Assembly: GCA_027621405.1 (NCBI GenBank)
Contig: JAQCBT010000007.1
Span: 62,001 to 126,000, forward strand
DNA length: 64,000 bases
From: Pseudomonadota bacterium
GTDB taxonomy: Bacteria > Pseudomonadota > Gammaproteobacteria > Pseudomonadales > Pseudohongiellaceae
Reading direction: 5' to 3'
Shown here: piece after piece, positions 27,120 through 36,677 of the stretch
Layout of the letters: every line of letters starts with the position of its first letter
How positions within the stretch are numbered: position 1 is the first letter of the stretch
The notes under the pieces: generated by a model
Database searches by the model: none
What the model saw: only the letters and a program-made list of their open reading frames with translations
What the model was told of the DNA's origin: nothing
Made by a program: the position numbers and the translations under genes

Positions 27120-27491
27120 TCAATTGCCAACCACGGAGAAGTCAAAACTGCCTGAATAGACAGCGGGGTCATCGCCTACAACAGTTGTCCATTCTACGGT
27201 GTACGTGCCTGTGGTAACCGGGTCCAGGATCTCAATCATTAAATCATCTGCAGCCATAGTGTGTAGCCCGCGGAGTTGGTGTTCACCGGCGGGACCAGTC
27301 AGGCGCAGACTGCTTCTGGAAACATCGGGCAGGGCATTGTAGTAGAGGCGGAGCGTTCTAGGGGCACGCGACAGGCTCGCCCCAATTTCAGGCTCAGAAC
27401 CAATCAGGGGAGAGTATTCAGGGGAGCTGGCGCAGCCGGTGGCTACTGCAGCAACTATCATGACAAGAACAAGTCTGCGATACGGCTTCAC
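27120..27491 (-). CDS. CopC-domain lipoprotein
   Basis: A 123-residue exported lipoprotein: lysine/arginine N-terminus, hydrophobic stretch and lipobox with Cys20 (AVATGC). The remainder is an Ig-like CopC domain: YSPLIGSEPEIGASLSRAPR, RLYYNALPDVSRSSLRLTGP, then the closing GTYTVEWTTVVGDD and SGSFDFSV. CopC proteins bind periplasmic copper, but the usual N-terminal metal His is not obvious, so copper binding is uncertain. Start is GTG 27491 with AAAAAGGAG seven nt before it. A TGGGTGTCC copy ends directly at that ribosome binding site. Its place beside a copper oxidase operon suggests a copper-related role. Confidence 0.75.
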   Translation of the reverse strand: MKPYRRLVLVMIVAAVATGCASSPEYSPLIGSEPEIGASLSRAPRTLRLYYNALPDVSRSSLRLTGPAGEHQLRGLHTMAADDLMIEILDPVTTGTYTVEWTTVVGDDPAVYSGSFDFSVVGN

Positions 27492-27507
27492 AAGGCACTC
27501 CTTTTTA

Positions 27508-27553
27508 GGACACCCACTATGTTACCGCGGATATCAAGTCTTTAGGACACCCA
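27508..27553 (-). repeat. Two TGGGTGTCC motif copies upstream of CopC-like gene
   Basis: Minus-strand copies at 27508-27516 and 27545-27553, 37 bp apart, both followed by CTAAA. The first runs straight into the ribosome binding site of the CopC-like lipoprotein. Confidence 0.85.
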
Positions 27554-27689
27554 TTTAAAGAGCCAAGACCTGCTGCGCAAGAACATGCTCTCTGCCGCAA
27601 TTCGTTTGTGTGTTAGGAGATATTTTGAGAGAGGAACAGCGGCCGGGCGATCGGTCAGCCCGGCTTATGGAGCAGGGACACAACTGTAT

Positions 27690-27866
27690 CTAGTGTGCGT
27701 CCCTGAGATCTTTGACCCTGGCCAGTTCTTTGGCGAACTCATCCAGTTTCGCCCGAATTTCTTCTTCTTTTAGCTGGCGGAGGAAAAGCTTGTCGCCGTC
27801 GACTCCTTCATCTGGCAAGGAGTCAGTGGTTTGATCTTCGACTACTGCTTCAGCGGGTTTTGCCAT
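27690..27866 (-). CDS. Small charged hypothetical protein
   Basis: A 58-residue frame from ATG 27866: MAKPAEAVVEDQTTDSLPDE, a central KLFLRQLKEEEIRAKLDEFA helix and ending RVKDLRDAH. Highly charged, predicted helical or coiled-coil second half, no membrane segment. Composition is clearly protein-like compared with overlapping frames. I do not recognise the family. It is isolated, located between the CopC-like gene and the RAYT gene. Confidence 0.6.
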   Translation of the reverse strand: MAKPAEAVVEDQTTDSLPDEGVDGDKLFLRQLKEEEIRAKLDEFAKELARVKDLRDAH

Positions 27867-28228
27867 TCTGTTGATAACTCCAGCTCGTGTATTTGTGCTC
27901 CCCTATGGGGAAATCTGTTCTTTTTAGGTTTTCTTCGTACTGCTGATGGAAGCCAAAATAAACCTCCATACCTATCGCAATCATCGCTTCTATCGAATCG
28001 GGAAATACGGGTCGAATCTGGAGCAAACACGCGGAAATTTTTGTGTCACTGCAGAGCCGGCGTATGCAGCGCAACATATAGTGTAGGTCCTTCAAAGTCA
28101 AACAATATGTAGTTAAAGCTACCCCCTCATCTCATTCGGCGATTGCCCCTCGATCAAGCGCGCTCGAATAACTTTCAACAAACCAAGCACTTACGAACTG
28201 TTCTTCTTCAATAAATTTGAAATTTTAT
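27867..28228. other. AT-richer intergenic region near RAYT
   Basis: Together with the hairpin that follows, about 560 bp separates the small charged protein from the RAYT gene. A minus-strand open frame (28101-27850, 83 codons) exists but overlaps the small charged protein and I do not recognise it. Composition is AT-richer than the flanking housekeeping blocks. Confidence 0.35.
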
Positions 28229-28261
28229 AGGACACCCATTTTTATTTTAAATGGGTGTTCT
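28229..28261. repeat. REP-like hairpin made of two inverted TGGGTGTCC motifs
   Basis: AGGACACCCATTT (28229-28241) and AAATGGGTGTTCT (28249-28261) form a 13-bp stem with one G-T pair and a 7-nt T-rich loop. It lies about 170 bp beyond the 3' end of the RAYT gene. This is the only place where two near-full motif copies face each other closely. Confidence 0.88.
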
Positions 28262-28431
28262 TTAAATTATTTTTAAATATCAAGAGCGAAACTTGTCCTG
28301 CTTCGCACGATTCTTTGCTATGCGAATCTTTCGCGAAGTTAAAAAATGATCAATTTTTAAGCGGCAGTAGACGAGAATAGCCGGCATCTTGAAGTAGCAG
28401 GCACGAGAGAGTGCAAGAAGTAGATCTAGAG

Positions 28432-29556
28432 TTAGATGTCGGACAATTTTTGCGCGGGACGGATTCCTCGAATCCATTTATCCGGATATTTGAGCTTTAC
28501 CCCTGCTCGTATACGATGCTGTTGAAAAGCTATGAGAGAGTCGACACCACCAGCAGCATTGCCATTGAATCGATGGAATTTTGTCGCACCTCGGATCCAG
28601 GCCTGTGCAGTTATGCCAAGCGCTTTAAGTGGGCTTTCTTTGTCGTCCAGAGACGGTAGGACCTTCTTGCGCTCTGCTTTCTTCAACCCGATTATCTTGC
28701 AGGTTGTTTCGAGGAGTTCAACATAGGACTGGTAATCGATAGGAAGCGAGTGTTCAGCCAGGCCACCCAGCTGGGAGAGCGGTTGCAACTCTGCTCGCTT
28801 GCCTGCTGATTGTCTTCCTATGAGGTGATTTGCCGTTCGTCTGGTGAGCAAACGATGTTGGCGATAGTTGCGATTTTTCGCTCGCTTCGCGTGCTGAATA
28901 AGCCGCTCTTGAATTGAAGTAAAATCACTATTTTCCAGGGTATCACTAATGCCCGCTCGCACAGGATTGAGATCCACATAGGCCATACATGTAACCAGGG
29001 CTTTCTCATCCAGCAAGGCTTGGCTCTTGAAACGCCCTTCCCAGAACCTGCCAGTACATTCATCTTCGCGATTCGCCTGCCGGGCAATAGTCTCGTTCAG
29101 ACATCTCATGAACCAACTCAGGTCGATAAGGCGCTCGCGCCATTCAAATAATTTACGGTCCAGTTGTTTCCGCGCCGTCTTGGAATTGCGATTCAGGTAA
29201 AGCGTTTCAATCAATTTCCCATTTGCCGGGAACAGGGACGTCCAATTCTTTATTACGTCCTCGTCACTCCACTGTTTTGCCTTCTGTCGATCTACGTGCA
29301 ACACCAGGTGATAGTGATTACTCATCACCGCATACGCGCAGACGTCAATGGCAAATATAGACGCCAGTTGCTTTATCCTCAGCACAAGCCATTTCTTGCG
29401 ATGGTCAAAATTCCTACCCGACACTGGATCGTCACCGCATAAATATGCACGGCGAACACAACGAGCGATACAGTGATAATAGGGAGTGTCTTCCAATGAC
29501 ACTTGTTGAGCGCGAGGCAAAGCCAAAGCAGATTTACTACCAGAAGGTAGCTCCAT
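28432..29556 (-). CDS. REP-associated tyrosine transposase (RAYT, IS200-like Y1)
   Basis: A 374-residue single-strand DNA nuclease/transposase of the Y1 class. The HUH metal motif is H81-Y-H83 in AVMSNHYHLVLH, and the likely catalytic tyrosine is Y193 in CMAYVDLNPVRAG, with the conserved GRFWEGRFKSQALLDEKALV between. The family is the long RAYT form (COG1943) known from marine gammaproteobacteria, normally single-copy and not a self-mobile IS. No terminal inverted repeats of an IS are seen, but TGGGTGTCC motif hairpins lie on both sides. The gene is AT-richer than neighbours. The C-terminal extension of about 160 residues beyond the catalytic core may bind the repeat. It appears intact. Confidence 0.9.
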   Translation of the reverse strand: MELPSGSKSALALPRAQQVSLEDTPYYHCIARCVRRAYLCGDDPVSGRNFDHRKKWLVLRIKQLASIFAIDVCAYAVMSNHYHLVLHVDRQKAKQWSDEDVIKNWTSLFPANGKLIETLYLNRNSKTARKQLDRKLFEWRERLIDLSWFMRCLNETIARQANREDECTGRFWEGRFKSQALLDEKALVTCMAYVDLNPVRAGISDTLENSDFTSIQERLIQHAKRAKNRNYRQHRLLTRRTANHLIGRQSAGKRAELQPLSQLGGLAEHSLPIDYQSYVELLETTCKIIGLKKAERKKVLPSLDDKESPLKALGITAQAWIRGATKFHRFNGNAAGGVDSLIAFQQHRIRAGVKLKYPDKWIRGIRPAQKLSDI

Positions 29557-29713
29557 ATTTGTTCAAGCGGACCGTCGATTGTAGAAGGTTTATCGTGCTA
29601 TGCAAGAATGGAAGTAACAAACTAAGTGACACTGACACGGGAGAGTCTGTTGTTTATTAGTATCTGCTCCTGGTCTAAAGCTTGAAATTAGGCTTCATCC
29701 ATTCTGCAAAAAG

Positions 29714-29788
29714 TGGGTGTCCCGAGAATACTCTGAGAAAGCCAGAAAAGTGGGTGTCCTGAGAAAAACGGTGAAAAGTCAGGACACC
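29714..29788. repeat. TGGGTGTCC motif pair plus inverted copy, after purA
   Basis: Plus-strand copies at 29714-29722 and 29751-29759 (37 bp apart), and a partial inverted copy GGACACC at 29782-29788. GGTGTCCTGA (29753-29762) and TCAGGACACC (29779-29788) form a perfect 10-bp stem with a 16-nt loop. It lies 14 bp after the purA stop and may also work as a terminator for purA. Confidence 0.88.
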
Positions 29789-29801
29789 GCTGGGTTGGCG
29801 C

Positions 29802-31154
<1,353 letters not shown>

Positions 31155-31174
31155 TCAAATTGAAAAAGCCTTCT

Positions 31175-32371
31175 TCAATGGCTAACTGCCTGTACTTCCC
31201 AGCTACCATTTTCCAATACAAGTTTACGATCACATTGCTGCTCTTCACACAGCTGGTCGCTGATATCCTCCGCCCCCAGGTTGATGATCACCATCTCTCC
31301 GGATTGTCGCAACTCGCGAATTCGCGCTATCAATGCTTCATCGTCGGACTCGGGCGCAAGTATGCCGAGCGGTAGCGGAAATTCTGCGTTCGTCAGTTTT
31401 GCCAGTGTCTTGAGATCGGTATCGAAGCCCGATGCGGGCCGGGCACGACCGAATACTTCGCCGATGTGGTCATAGCGGCCACCCTTGGCTACTGCCCTGC
31501 CATAACCTTCGGTATAGGAAGCGAAGACTATGCCGGTGTGGTACTCATAGCCACGCAACTCACATAAGTCGAATCCTAACTCCACATCCGGTATGCGCTT
31601 GCGCACGCCTTCTGCAACTGCAATAAGTTCATCCAGTTCGGCACTGACATCGGCCGAACCTTCGGCAAATGCTTCCCTCGCCTGCTCGAGCACCGAGCTG
31701 CCGCCACTCATGCGCGTGAGCTTCGCCAATTGCTCTCTTAATTCAACATCGATTACAGCAGCGTCCAGCACCTCATCAATCTCATCATAGGCTTTGCGCT
31801 GCACCGCATCAAAGAGGCGCTGCCGGGTAGCCTCATCCAATTCTGTCTCGCTCAGTAACGACCGGAAGATGCCAACATGGCCTAGCACTACAAGTTGCTT
31901 CTCGATACCCACTGCCTGCAGGGTTTCATGCATGAGGCACACCAGTTCCACATCGCAAGCCACACCCGAATAACCATAAAGTTCCGCACCGATCAGAATT
32001 GGTACTCTGGAGGTCATGATGCCACGCGGCTTGGTGTGCAGAGCATTGTCAGCATAACAGAGGCGTACCAGGCCATCCTGGTTGAGGCAATGTGCGTCTA
32101 TTCGAGCCGCCTGCGGTGTCATATCAGCCCGGATGCCCATCATGCGGCCACTCAGCTGATCGGTTATCTTGAAGGTATGTATGTCGAGATCGTGAGATGT
32201 GCCAACCAGCAATGAATCGAGAAACTCGATTAGCGGCGTAATAACCAGCCTGTAGCCCCAGGAAGAATAAAGGTCCAGCACTCGACGGCGCAGGGATTCC
32301 AGTTTGTGAGCTTCGGCCGGCAGTATTTCTTCGACACCGTCGGGCAATAGCCATCTCTTTGCAGAAGTCAT
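31175..32371 (-). CDS. hisZ: ATP phosphoribosyltransferase regulatory subunit HisZ
   Basis: A 398-residue class II histidyl-tRNA-synthetase-like protein without tRNA-charging function, which activates short-form HisG in histidine synthesis. Starts WLLPDGVEEILPAEAHKLE, with motif 2-like FRIRADMTPQAAR (here GIRADMTPQAARIDAH) and the ELRGYEYHTGIVFASY segment. No hisG is nearby. The hisZ-purA pair next to hflKC is conserved in gammaproteobacteria. Confidence 0.94.
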   Translation of the reverse strand: MTSAKRWLLPDGVEEILPAEAHKLESLRRRVLDLYSSWGYRLVITPLIEFLDSLLVGTSHDLDIHTFKITDQLSGRMMGIRADMTPQAARIDAHCLNQDGLVRLCYADNALHTKPRGIMTSRVPILIGAELYGYSGVACDVELVCLMHETLQAVGIEKQLVVLGHVGIFRSLLSETELDEATRQRLFDAVQRKAYDEIDEVLDAAVIDVELREQLAKLTRMSGGSSVLEQAREAFAEGSADVSAELDELIAVAEGVRKRIPDVELGFDLCELRGYEYHTGIVFASYTEGYGRAVAKGGRYDHIGEVFGRARPASGFDTDLKTLAKLTNAEFPLPLGILAPESDDEALIARIRELRQSGEMVIINLGAEDISDQLCEEQQCDRKLVLENGSWEVQAVSH

Positions 32372-32396
32372 GATATCCGCGTCTTTACTATCCAGT

Positions 32397-32591
32397 TTAG
32401 TTAATTATCAGTAACAGGATTGTTCCCGTGAGCATACTGGCGAGGCCAATGCCTCGCATAGTGGTGTTGTCGATCTGGTCCAACATCATCAACATCCTGC
32501 GCCAGCGATCAGGTGCGATGAATGGAAGAATGCCTTCAATCACCAGCATCAAACAGAAGGCAACGGCTAGATCATGCCACATCGTACTCAC
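32397..32591 (-). CDS. DUF2065 small membrane protein
   Basis: A 64-residue protein of the DUF2065 (YjeT) family: MWHDLAVAFCLMLVIEGILP, APDRWRRML and a second hydrophobic segment GLASMLTGTILLLII. Two membrane helices. It sits between hflC and hisZ as in Pseudomonas and E. coli (yjeT). Start is GTG 32591 or ATG 32582; the latter is better spaced from AAGAAG. Function unknown. Confidence 0.9.
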   Translation of the reverse strand: MSTMWHDLAVAFCLMLVIEGILPFIAPDRWRRMLMMLDQIDNTTMRGIGLASMLTGTILLLIIN

Positions 32592-32678
32592 TTCTTGTTG
32601 AAACGTTTATCCTCTTTCCTTTCTCTTGAAGGTCGTTTTTATTCTTGTTCAGCCGAATATCGATAAAATTTTCGAGCC

Positions 32679-32714
32679 AAAATAAAACCTGAATCGCACA
32701 ATGCGATTCAGGTT
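32679..32714 (-). terminator. Rho-independent terminator after hflC
   Basis: A perfect 13-bp stem (AACCTGAATCGCA and its complement, 32686-32714) with a 3-nt loop. On the minus strand it is followed by TTTATTTT. It lies 64 bp after hflC and separates hflKC from DUF2065-hisZ-purA. Confidence 0.85.
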
Positions 32715-32777
32715 GTCTGTAGATGCAATTAGTTTGTGTTTTATCTGTTAGCAGCGATTGTGATGCTGCAGATGCCA

Positions 32778-33647
32778 CTATTGAACCGGAACTCCATCTT
32801 TCAGGTATTTGAAATAATCGCTATCAGGATCGAGTAACAGAACGTCGTTTTTGGAGCTGAATGTTTCCCGGTAAGCATTCAAGCTACGCGTGAAAGTAAA
32901 GAATTCCGCATCTCGACTAAAAGCACTGGCGTAGATACCAGTAGCTTCAGCATCACCTTCGCCACGAATGCGCTCGGCATCACGGTAAGCTTCAGCTTCA
33001 AAAATTACCGCCTGGCGATCCGCATCCGCTCGAATACCAATGGCCAACTCCTCACCACGGGATCGCAGTTCTTGCGCCTCTCGATTTCGCTCAGTAATCA
33101 TCCGCTCATATACAGAAGAGCGCACATCATCAGGGAGATCGATGCGCTTAACCCGCACATCAATAACTTCGATTCCAATATCAGAGGCAGTGGTCTCATT
33201 TAACTCATTCGTGAGCGCTATCATTAACTGATCACGCTCGCCAGATACCACCTCGATCAGGGTTCGAGCACCAATCTGGTCACGAAGACCATCATTGATA
33301 CGCTCGGCGAGCAAGGCGCCTGCCGTTGCGACATTACCGCGAGTTGACACGTAGAACTGGCCTACATCAACAATGCGCCACTTCGCATAGGAGTCAACTT
33401 CGAGAGCTTTCTGTTCGAGAGTGAGAAAGCGCTCTGAGGTTGAATCTTCGGTCTGAATTCGTGCATCAAACTTGCGCACTGTATTCACCCAGGGAATCTT
33501 CACATGCAGGCCTGGCTCGATATCGGCATTCACCAGTTCACCGAACTGCAGCATCACCGCCCGCTCGGTTTCTTTCACTACGAACAGGGAGTTGGATAAC
33601 AGCAGCAATACCAGAAATAATGAACCTACTAAAAAGAAATTCTTCAT
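32778..33647 (-). CDS. hflC: HflC, modulator of FtsH protease
   Basis: A 289-residue SPFH/prohibitin-domain protein anchored by an N-terminal helix (residues 3-22), facing the periplasm. It has VKETERAVMLQFGELV, the conserved RIQTEDSTSERFLTLEQKALEV and the coiled region ERNREAQELRSRGEELA. It assembles with HflK into a cage around FtsH. Start and the hflK stop overlap (TAATG). Confidence 0.96.
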   Translation of the reverse strand: MKNFFLVGSLFLVLLLLSNSLFVVKETERAVMLQFGELVNADIEPGLHVKIPWVNTVRKFDARIQTEDSTSERFLTLEQKALEVDSYAKWRIVDVGQFYVSTRGNVATAGALLAERINDGLRDQIGARTLIEVVSGERDQLMIALTNELNETTASDIGIEVIDVRVKRIDLPDDVRSSVYERMITERNREAQELRSRGEELAIGIRADADRQAVIFEAEAYRDAERIRGEGDAEATGIYASAFSRDAEFFTFTRSLNAYRETFSSKNDVLLLDPDSDYFKYLKDGVPVQ

Positions 33648-34855
33648 TACTGGTTTCCTCCTCGGCCGCTACTTAACCTTGACCTGTCAACGCTGTTAGC
33701 TGACGTGGGGGCTGGCAGATAGGGTGCCAACTGATTCGCCAGATCTCGCAGTTCCTGGGTTGATCCAGATGCCAGACGCCCTGCTGAAGTACCACTCTGT
33801 TCTAGTATCTTGTCCAGCGGTACGTACAGCATGTTGTTACCGCCTTCCACGTCGATCATGATCTTGCTGCTGGCAGTCATCACATCCTGCATTGCTTCAA
33901 TATACATGCGCTGACGTGTGACTTCCGGCGCCTTTTGATATTCAGTCAGTAGCTGCTCGAAACGTGACGCCTCACCTTCAGCCTTGGCGATCACCTGTTC
34001 CTTGTAAGCATTGGCCTGCTCTATCTGGCGCTGTGCCTCACCACGTGCCTCGGGTATGCGCTGATTCGCATACTGCTGAGCTTGATTTTGCGCTCTTTGT
34101 TCGTCTTCCCGTGCTCGAATCACGTCATCGAACGCTGGCCGCACTGCATCGGGTGGCTGAGTATCCACCACGTTGACCCGCGCTACGCGAATACCAGTTG
34201 TGTAGGCATCCATGTATTCCTGCAGTCGATCCTGCACCGCCGCTGCCATTTGCTCACGACCAGTGGTAAGAATCTGATCCATGAAGTTACTGCCAACCTC
34301 GTGGCGAATCGCTGACTCGGCTGCGTTGTCCAGGCTTCTTTCGGGATCTTGAACCGCGATGACATAGTCAACGGGATCTTCTATTCGATATTGTACAGTG
34401 ACTGCGATGTCGATGATGTTTTCATCGGTAGTCAGCATGGCGCGGTTCTGGTAAGTCTTGGCATTCAACTCAGAAACGTTAACCAGGTTTACCTCGTCCA
34501 CTATCGGTGGATTCCAGTGCAGGCCTGGTTGCACGACATCATCCAGAACTTTACCGAATCGCAATACAACGCCGCGTTCAGCTTCGTCAACTATGTAGAA
34601 ACCGAGGAAGCCCCAGATGACAGCCGCTACTACCACCATGCCAGCTAGTAATCCGGCGGACATTCCTGATGGAGGTTGGGTCGATCCGCCTGAGCCGGTG
34701 TTACCGCCTCCGGCACCACCAAAGAGACTATTGATCTTCTTGGTCAGGTTCTTGATGACTTCGTCGATATCAGGTGGACCCTGGTCTCCACCACCTCGAC
34801 CACCACCCCATGGATCGTTGTCTTTGCCATTGTTTCCAGGTTCATTCCAAGCCAT
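33647..34855 (-). CDS. hflK: HflK, modulator of FtsH protease
   Basis: A 402-residue SPFH protein. The cytoplasmic N-terminus is Gly-rich (MAWNEPGNNGKDNDPWGGG), followed by a membrane helix at about 70-90, the SPFH domain (VDEAERGVVLRFGKVL) and a coiled coil with QNQAQQYANQRIPEARGEA. It pairs with HflC in the same operon and is preceded by hflX. Confidence 0.97.
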   Translation of the reverse strand: MAWNEPGNNGKDNDPWGGGRGGGDQGPPDIDEVIKNLTKKINSLFGGAGGGNTGSGGSTQPPSGMSAGLLAGMVVVAAVIWGFLGFYIVDEAERGVVLRFGKVLDDVVQPGLHWNPPIVDEVNLVNVSELNAKTYQNRAMLTTDENIIDIAVTVQYRIEDPVDYVIAVQDPERSLDNAAESAIRHEVGSNFMDQILTTGREQMAAAVQDRLQEYMDAYTTGIRVARVNVVDTQPPDAVRPAFDDVIRAREDEQRAQNQAQQYANQRIPEARGEAQRQIEQANAYKEQVIAKAEGEASRFEQLLTEYQKAPEVTRQRMYIEAMQDVMTASSKIMIDVEGGNNMLYVPLDKILEQSGTSAGRLASGSTQELRDLANQLAPYLPAPTSANSVDRSRLSSGRGGNQ

Positions 34856-34934
34856 TGGTTTCTCCGCAGCTTTCTTGGACGCAGAAGCGTGATTCTATCG
34901 AATTATTAGTGATTAACACAGTATTTTGGGGGTT

Positions 34935-36293
34935 CTAACCCACCGATCCGGCAGCCGCCGGAGCTGTTTCTGAGCGGGATTCCGGCCATTCCGACGGCGA
35001 TGTTGAAGCTGGCTCCGAATTTGTCACTACCGTAACACCTTGCTGTTGCAGACGCGAAAATTCGGATTTTGGCAGACGCAGGGTCAACACGTAGGCGCCA
35101 TGCTCATCAACCATCTCCTGCTCAATAAATTCCTTTTCATACAACTGGCTACGCAAACGCGCCTGATGTGGTTCAAGTCGCACCGTTTCGCAGACCAGGG
35201 AACCCGCCAATAATTCGCTTACGGCAGCAATCAGCAATTCGATGCCGGCCCCAGTCTTGGCAGAAACCCAGACCCGTTTCGGTCGGCCTTCCCCGTCTCG
35301 ATCCAGACGTGGTTCAAACCCCTTTATCAGGTCGATCTTGTTGAATACCTGCAGTTGCGGGACCGAATCGGCTTCGATCTCCAGCAATACAGAATTAACC
35401 TCATCCATCAGGTGCTGGTGGTCTTCATTGGCCGCGTCGACCACGTGCAGAAGCAGGTTGGCTTCCGCTGTTTCTTCGAGCGTCGCACGGAATGCCTCGA
35501 CCAACTGGTGCGGCAGGTGACTGATGAAACCCACTGTATCCGCCACAATGGCATTGCCGAAATTGGGCAGATCGATGCGCCTTAGTGTTGAGTCGAGAGT
35601 CGCGAACAACTGATCCGCAGCGTAGGTTCCCGCCTGGGTCAGGGTGTTGAATAATGTCGACTTACCCGCGTTGGTATAGCCGACGAGCGACACGGTTGGC
35701 ACGTCGGCGCGGCGCCTGGACCGACGTCCCTGCTCGCGTTGTGCGCGCACCTTGCCGAGGCTCTTGTGGATAGCCTTCATGCGCTGGCCAATCAGGCGTT
35801 GGTCCAGCTCGAGCTGTTTCTCACCGGCACCACGCAGACCGATACCCCCCTTCTGTCTATCGAGGTGGGTCCAGCCCCGCTTCAGGCGGGTGCTGAGATG
35901 TTGTAGCTGAGCAAGTTCAACCTGCAACTTGCCCTCATGGCTGCGCGCGCGCTGTGCAAAGATATCGAGAATCAGTCCCGTACGATCCAACACGCGGCAC
36001 TGCAATTGCTTCTCCAGATTGCGCTCCTGGCTTGGTGACAGCGCATGGTTGAACAGTACCAGTTCAGCCTTGTGGGCGCGCACTGCGGCCTGGATCTCTT
36101 CCAGCTTGCCGGAGCCTACAAAATAGTTGGGTGCGGGTTGACGGCGGGAGCCAGTGATCAGATCCACTGGCATCACGCCTGCTGAGAGTGCTAACTCTTC
36201 AAATTCAACTGGGTCGTCACGTTCGGATTCAGAATCGATCGTGAGATGTACGAGAATTGCTATTTCGCCAGTTTCTGGCCTGTCAAAAAACAA
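34935..36293 (-). CDS. hflX: GTPase HflX
   Basis: A 452-residue ribosome-associated GTPase that splits stalled or hibernating ribosomes. N-terminal HflX domain, a coiled linker with RLKRGWTHLDRQKGGIGLRG, then the GTPase domain: G1 GYTNAGKST, G3 DTVGFISHLPHQLVEAFRAT and G4 NKID. The start is a TTG at 36293 (MFFDRPETGEIAILVHL), which matches the family start and has GAGG upstream. It follows hfq by 13 bp. Confidence 0.96.
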   Translation of the reverse strand: MFFDRPETGEIAILVHLTIDSESERDDPVEFEELALSAGVMPVDLITGSRRQPAPNYFVGSGKLEEIQAAVRAHKAELVLFNHALSPSQERNLEKQLQCRVLDRTGLILDIFAQRARSHEGKLQVELAQLQHLSTRLKRGWTHLDRQKGGIGLRGAGEKQLELDQRLIGQRMKAIHKSLGKVRAQREQGRRSRRRADVPTVSLVGYTNAGKSTLFNTLTQAGTYAADQLFATLDSTLRRIDLPNFGNAIVADTVGFISHLPHQLVEAFRATLEETAEANLLLHVVDAANEDHQHLMDEVNSVLLEIEADSVPQLQVFNKIDLIKGFEPRLDRDGEGRPKRVWVSAKTGAGIELLIAAVSELLAGSLVCETVRLEPHQARLRSQLYEKEFIEQEMVDEHGAYVLTLRLPKSEFSRLQQQGVTVVTNSEPASTSPSEWPESRSETAPAAAGSVG

Positions 36294-36306
36294 TCAATAC
36301 CTCGGA

Positions 36307-36576
36307 TTATGAATTACCGGGTTCTCCGACTCCATCATCGCCACCGTCGCCCTGACCCTGCATTGGGATCTTCACCATGCGGGCGGGAACAACTGTTGAA
36401 ATGGCATGCTTGTAAACCATCTGGCTTACTGCATTCTTCAACAGGATGACAAACTGGTCGAAGGACTCGATCTGACCCTGGAGCTTGATTCCGCTCACTA
36501 GATAAATGGAAACCGGAATACGCTCTTTCCGCAGCACATTCAGGAAGGGGTCTTGCAGGGTATGTCCCTTGGACAT
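36307..36576 (-). CDS. hfq: RNA chaperone Hfq
   Basis: An 89-residue Sm-like protein from ATG 36576 ([20 protein letters not shown]) with a strong TAAGGAGAA ribosome binding site; the frame extends upstream but those residues do not belong to Hfq. Sm1 [20 protein letters not shown] and Sm2 [12 protein letters not shown] are canonical. A short Gly/Asp-rich C-terminal tail follows. It mediates small-RNA pairing with mRNA. Located between miaA and hflX as usual. Confidence 0.97.
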   Translation of the reverse strand: MSKGHTLQDPFLNVLRKERIPVSIYLVSGIKLQGQIESFDQFVILLKNAVSQMVYKHAISTVVPARMVKIPMQGQGDGGDDGVGEPGNS

Positions 36577-36677
36577 TGTTCTTCTCCTTAACTTTTCTAA
36601 ATATTCCGGAATCCAGCGCTTGGGGCCACGAATCCTGGCAGGCACACCTGTGTGACTACGGAGGTCTCAATAAAGTT

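Noticed and set aside
27850..28101. Minus-strand 83-codon open frame near RAYT
   Set aside because: It overlaps the better-supported 58-residue protein, lacks a clear ribosome binding site and has no recognisable family features.
28432..29556. RAYT as a complete IS200/IS605 element
   Set aside because: No subterminal hairpin/TTAC-type ends or tnpB were found; the long single-domain form and the dispersed motif fit a RAYT better.
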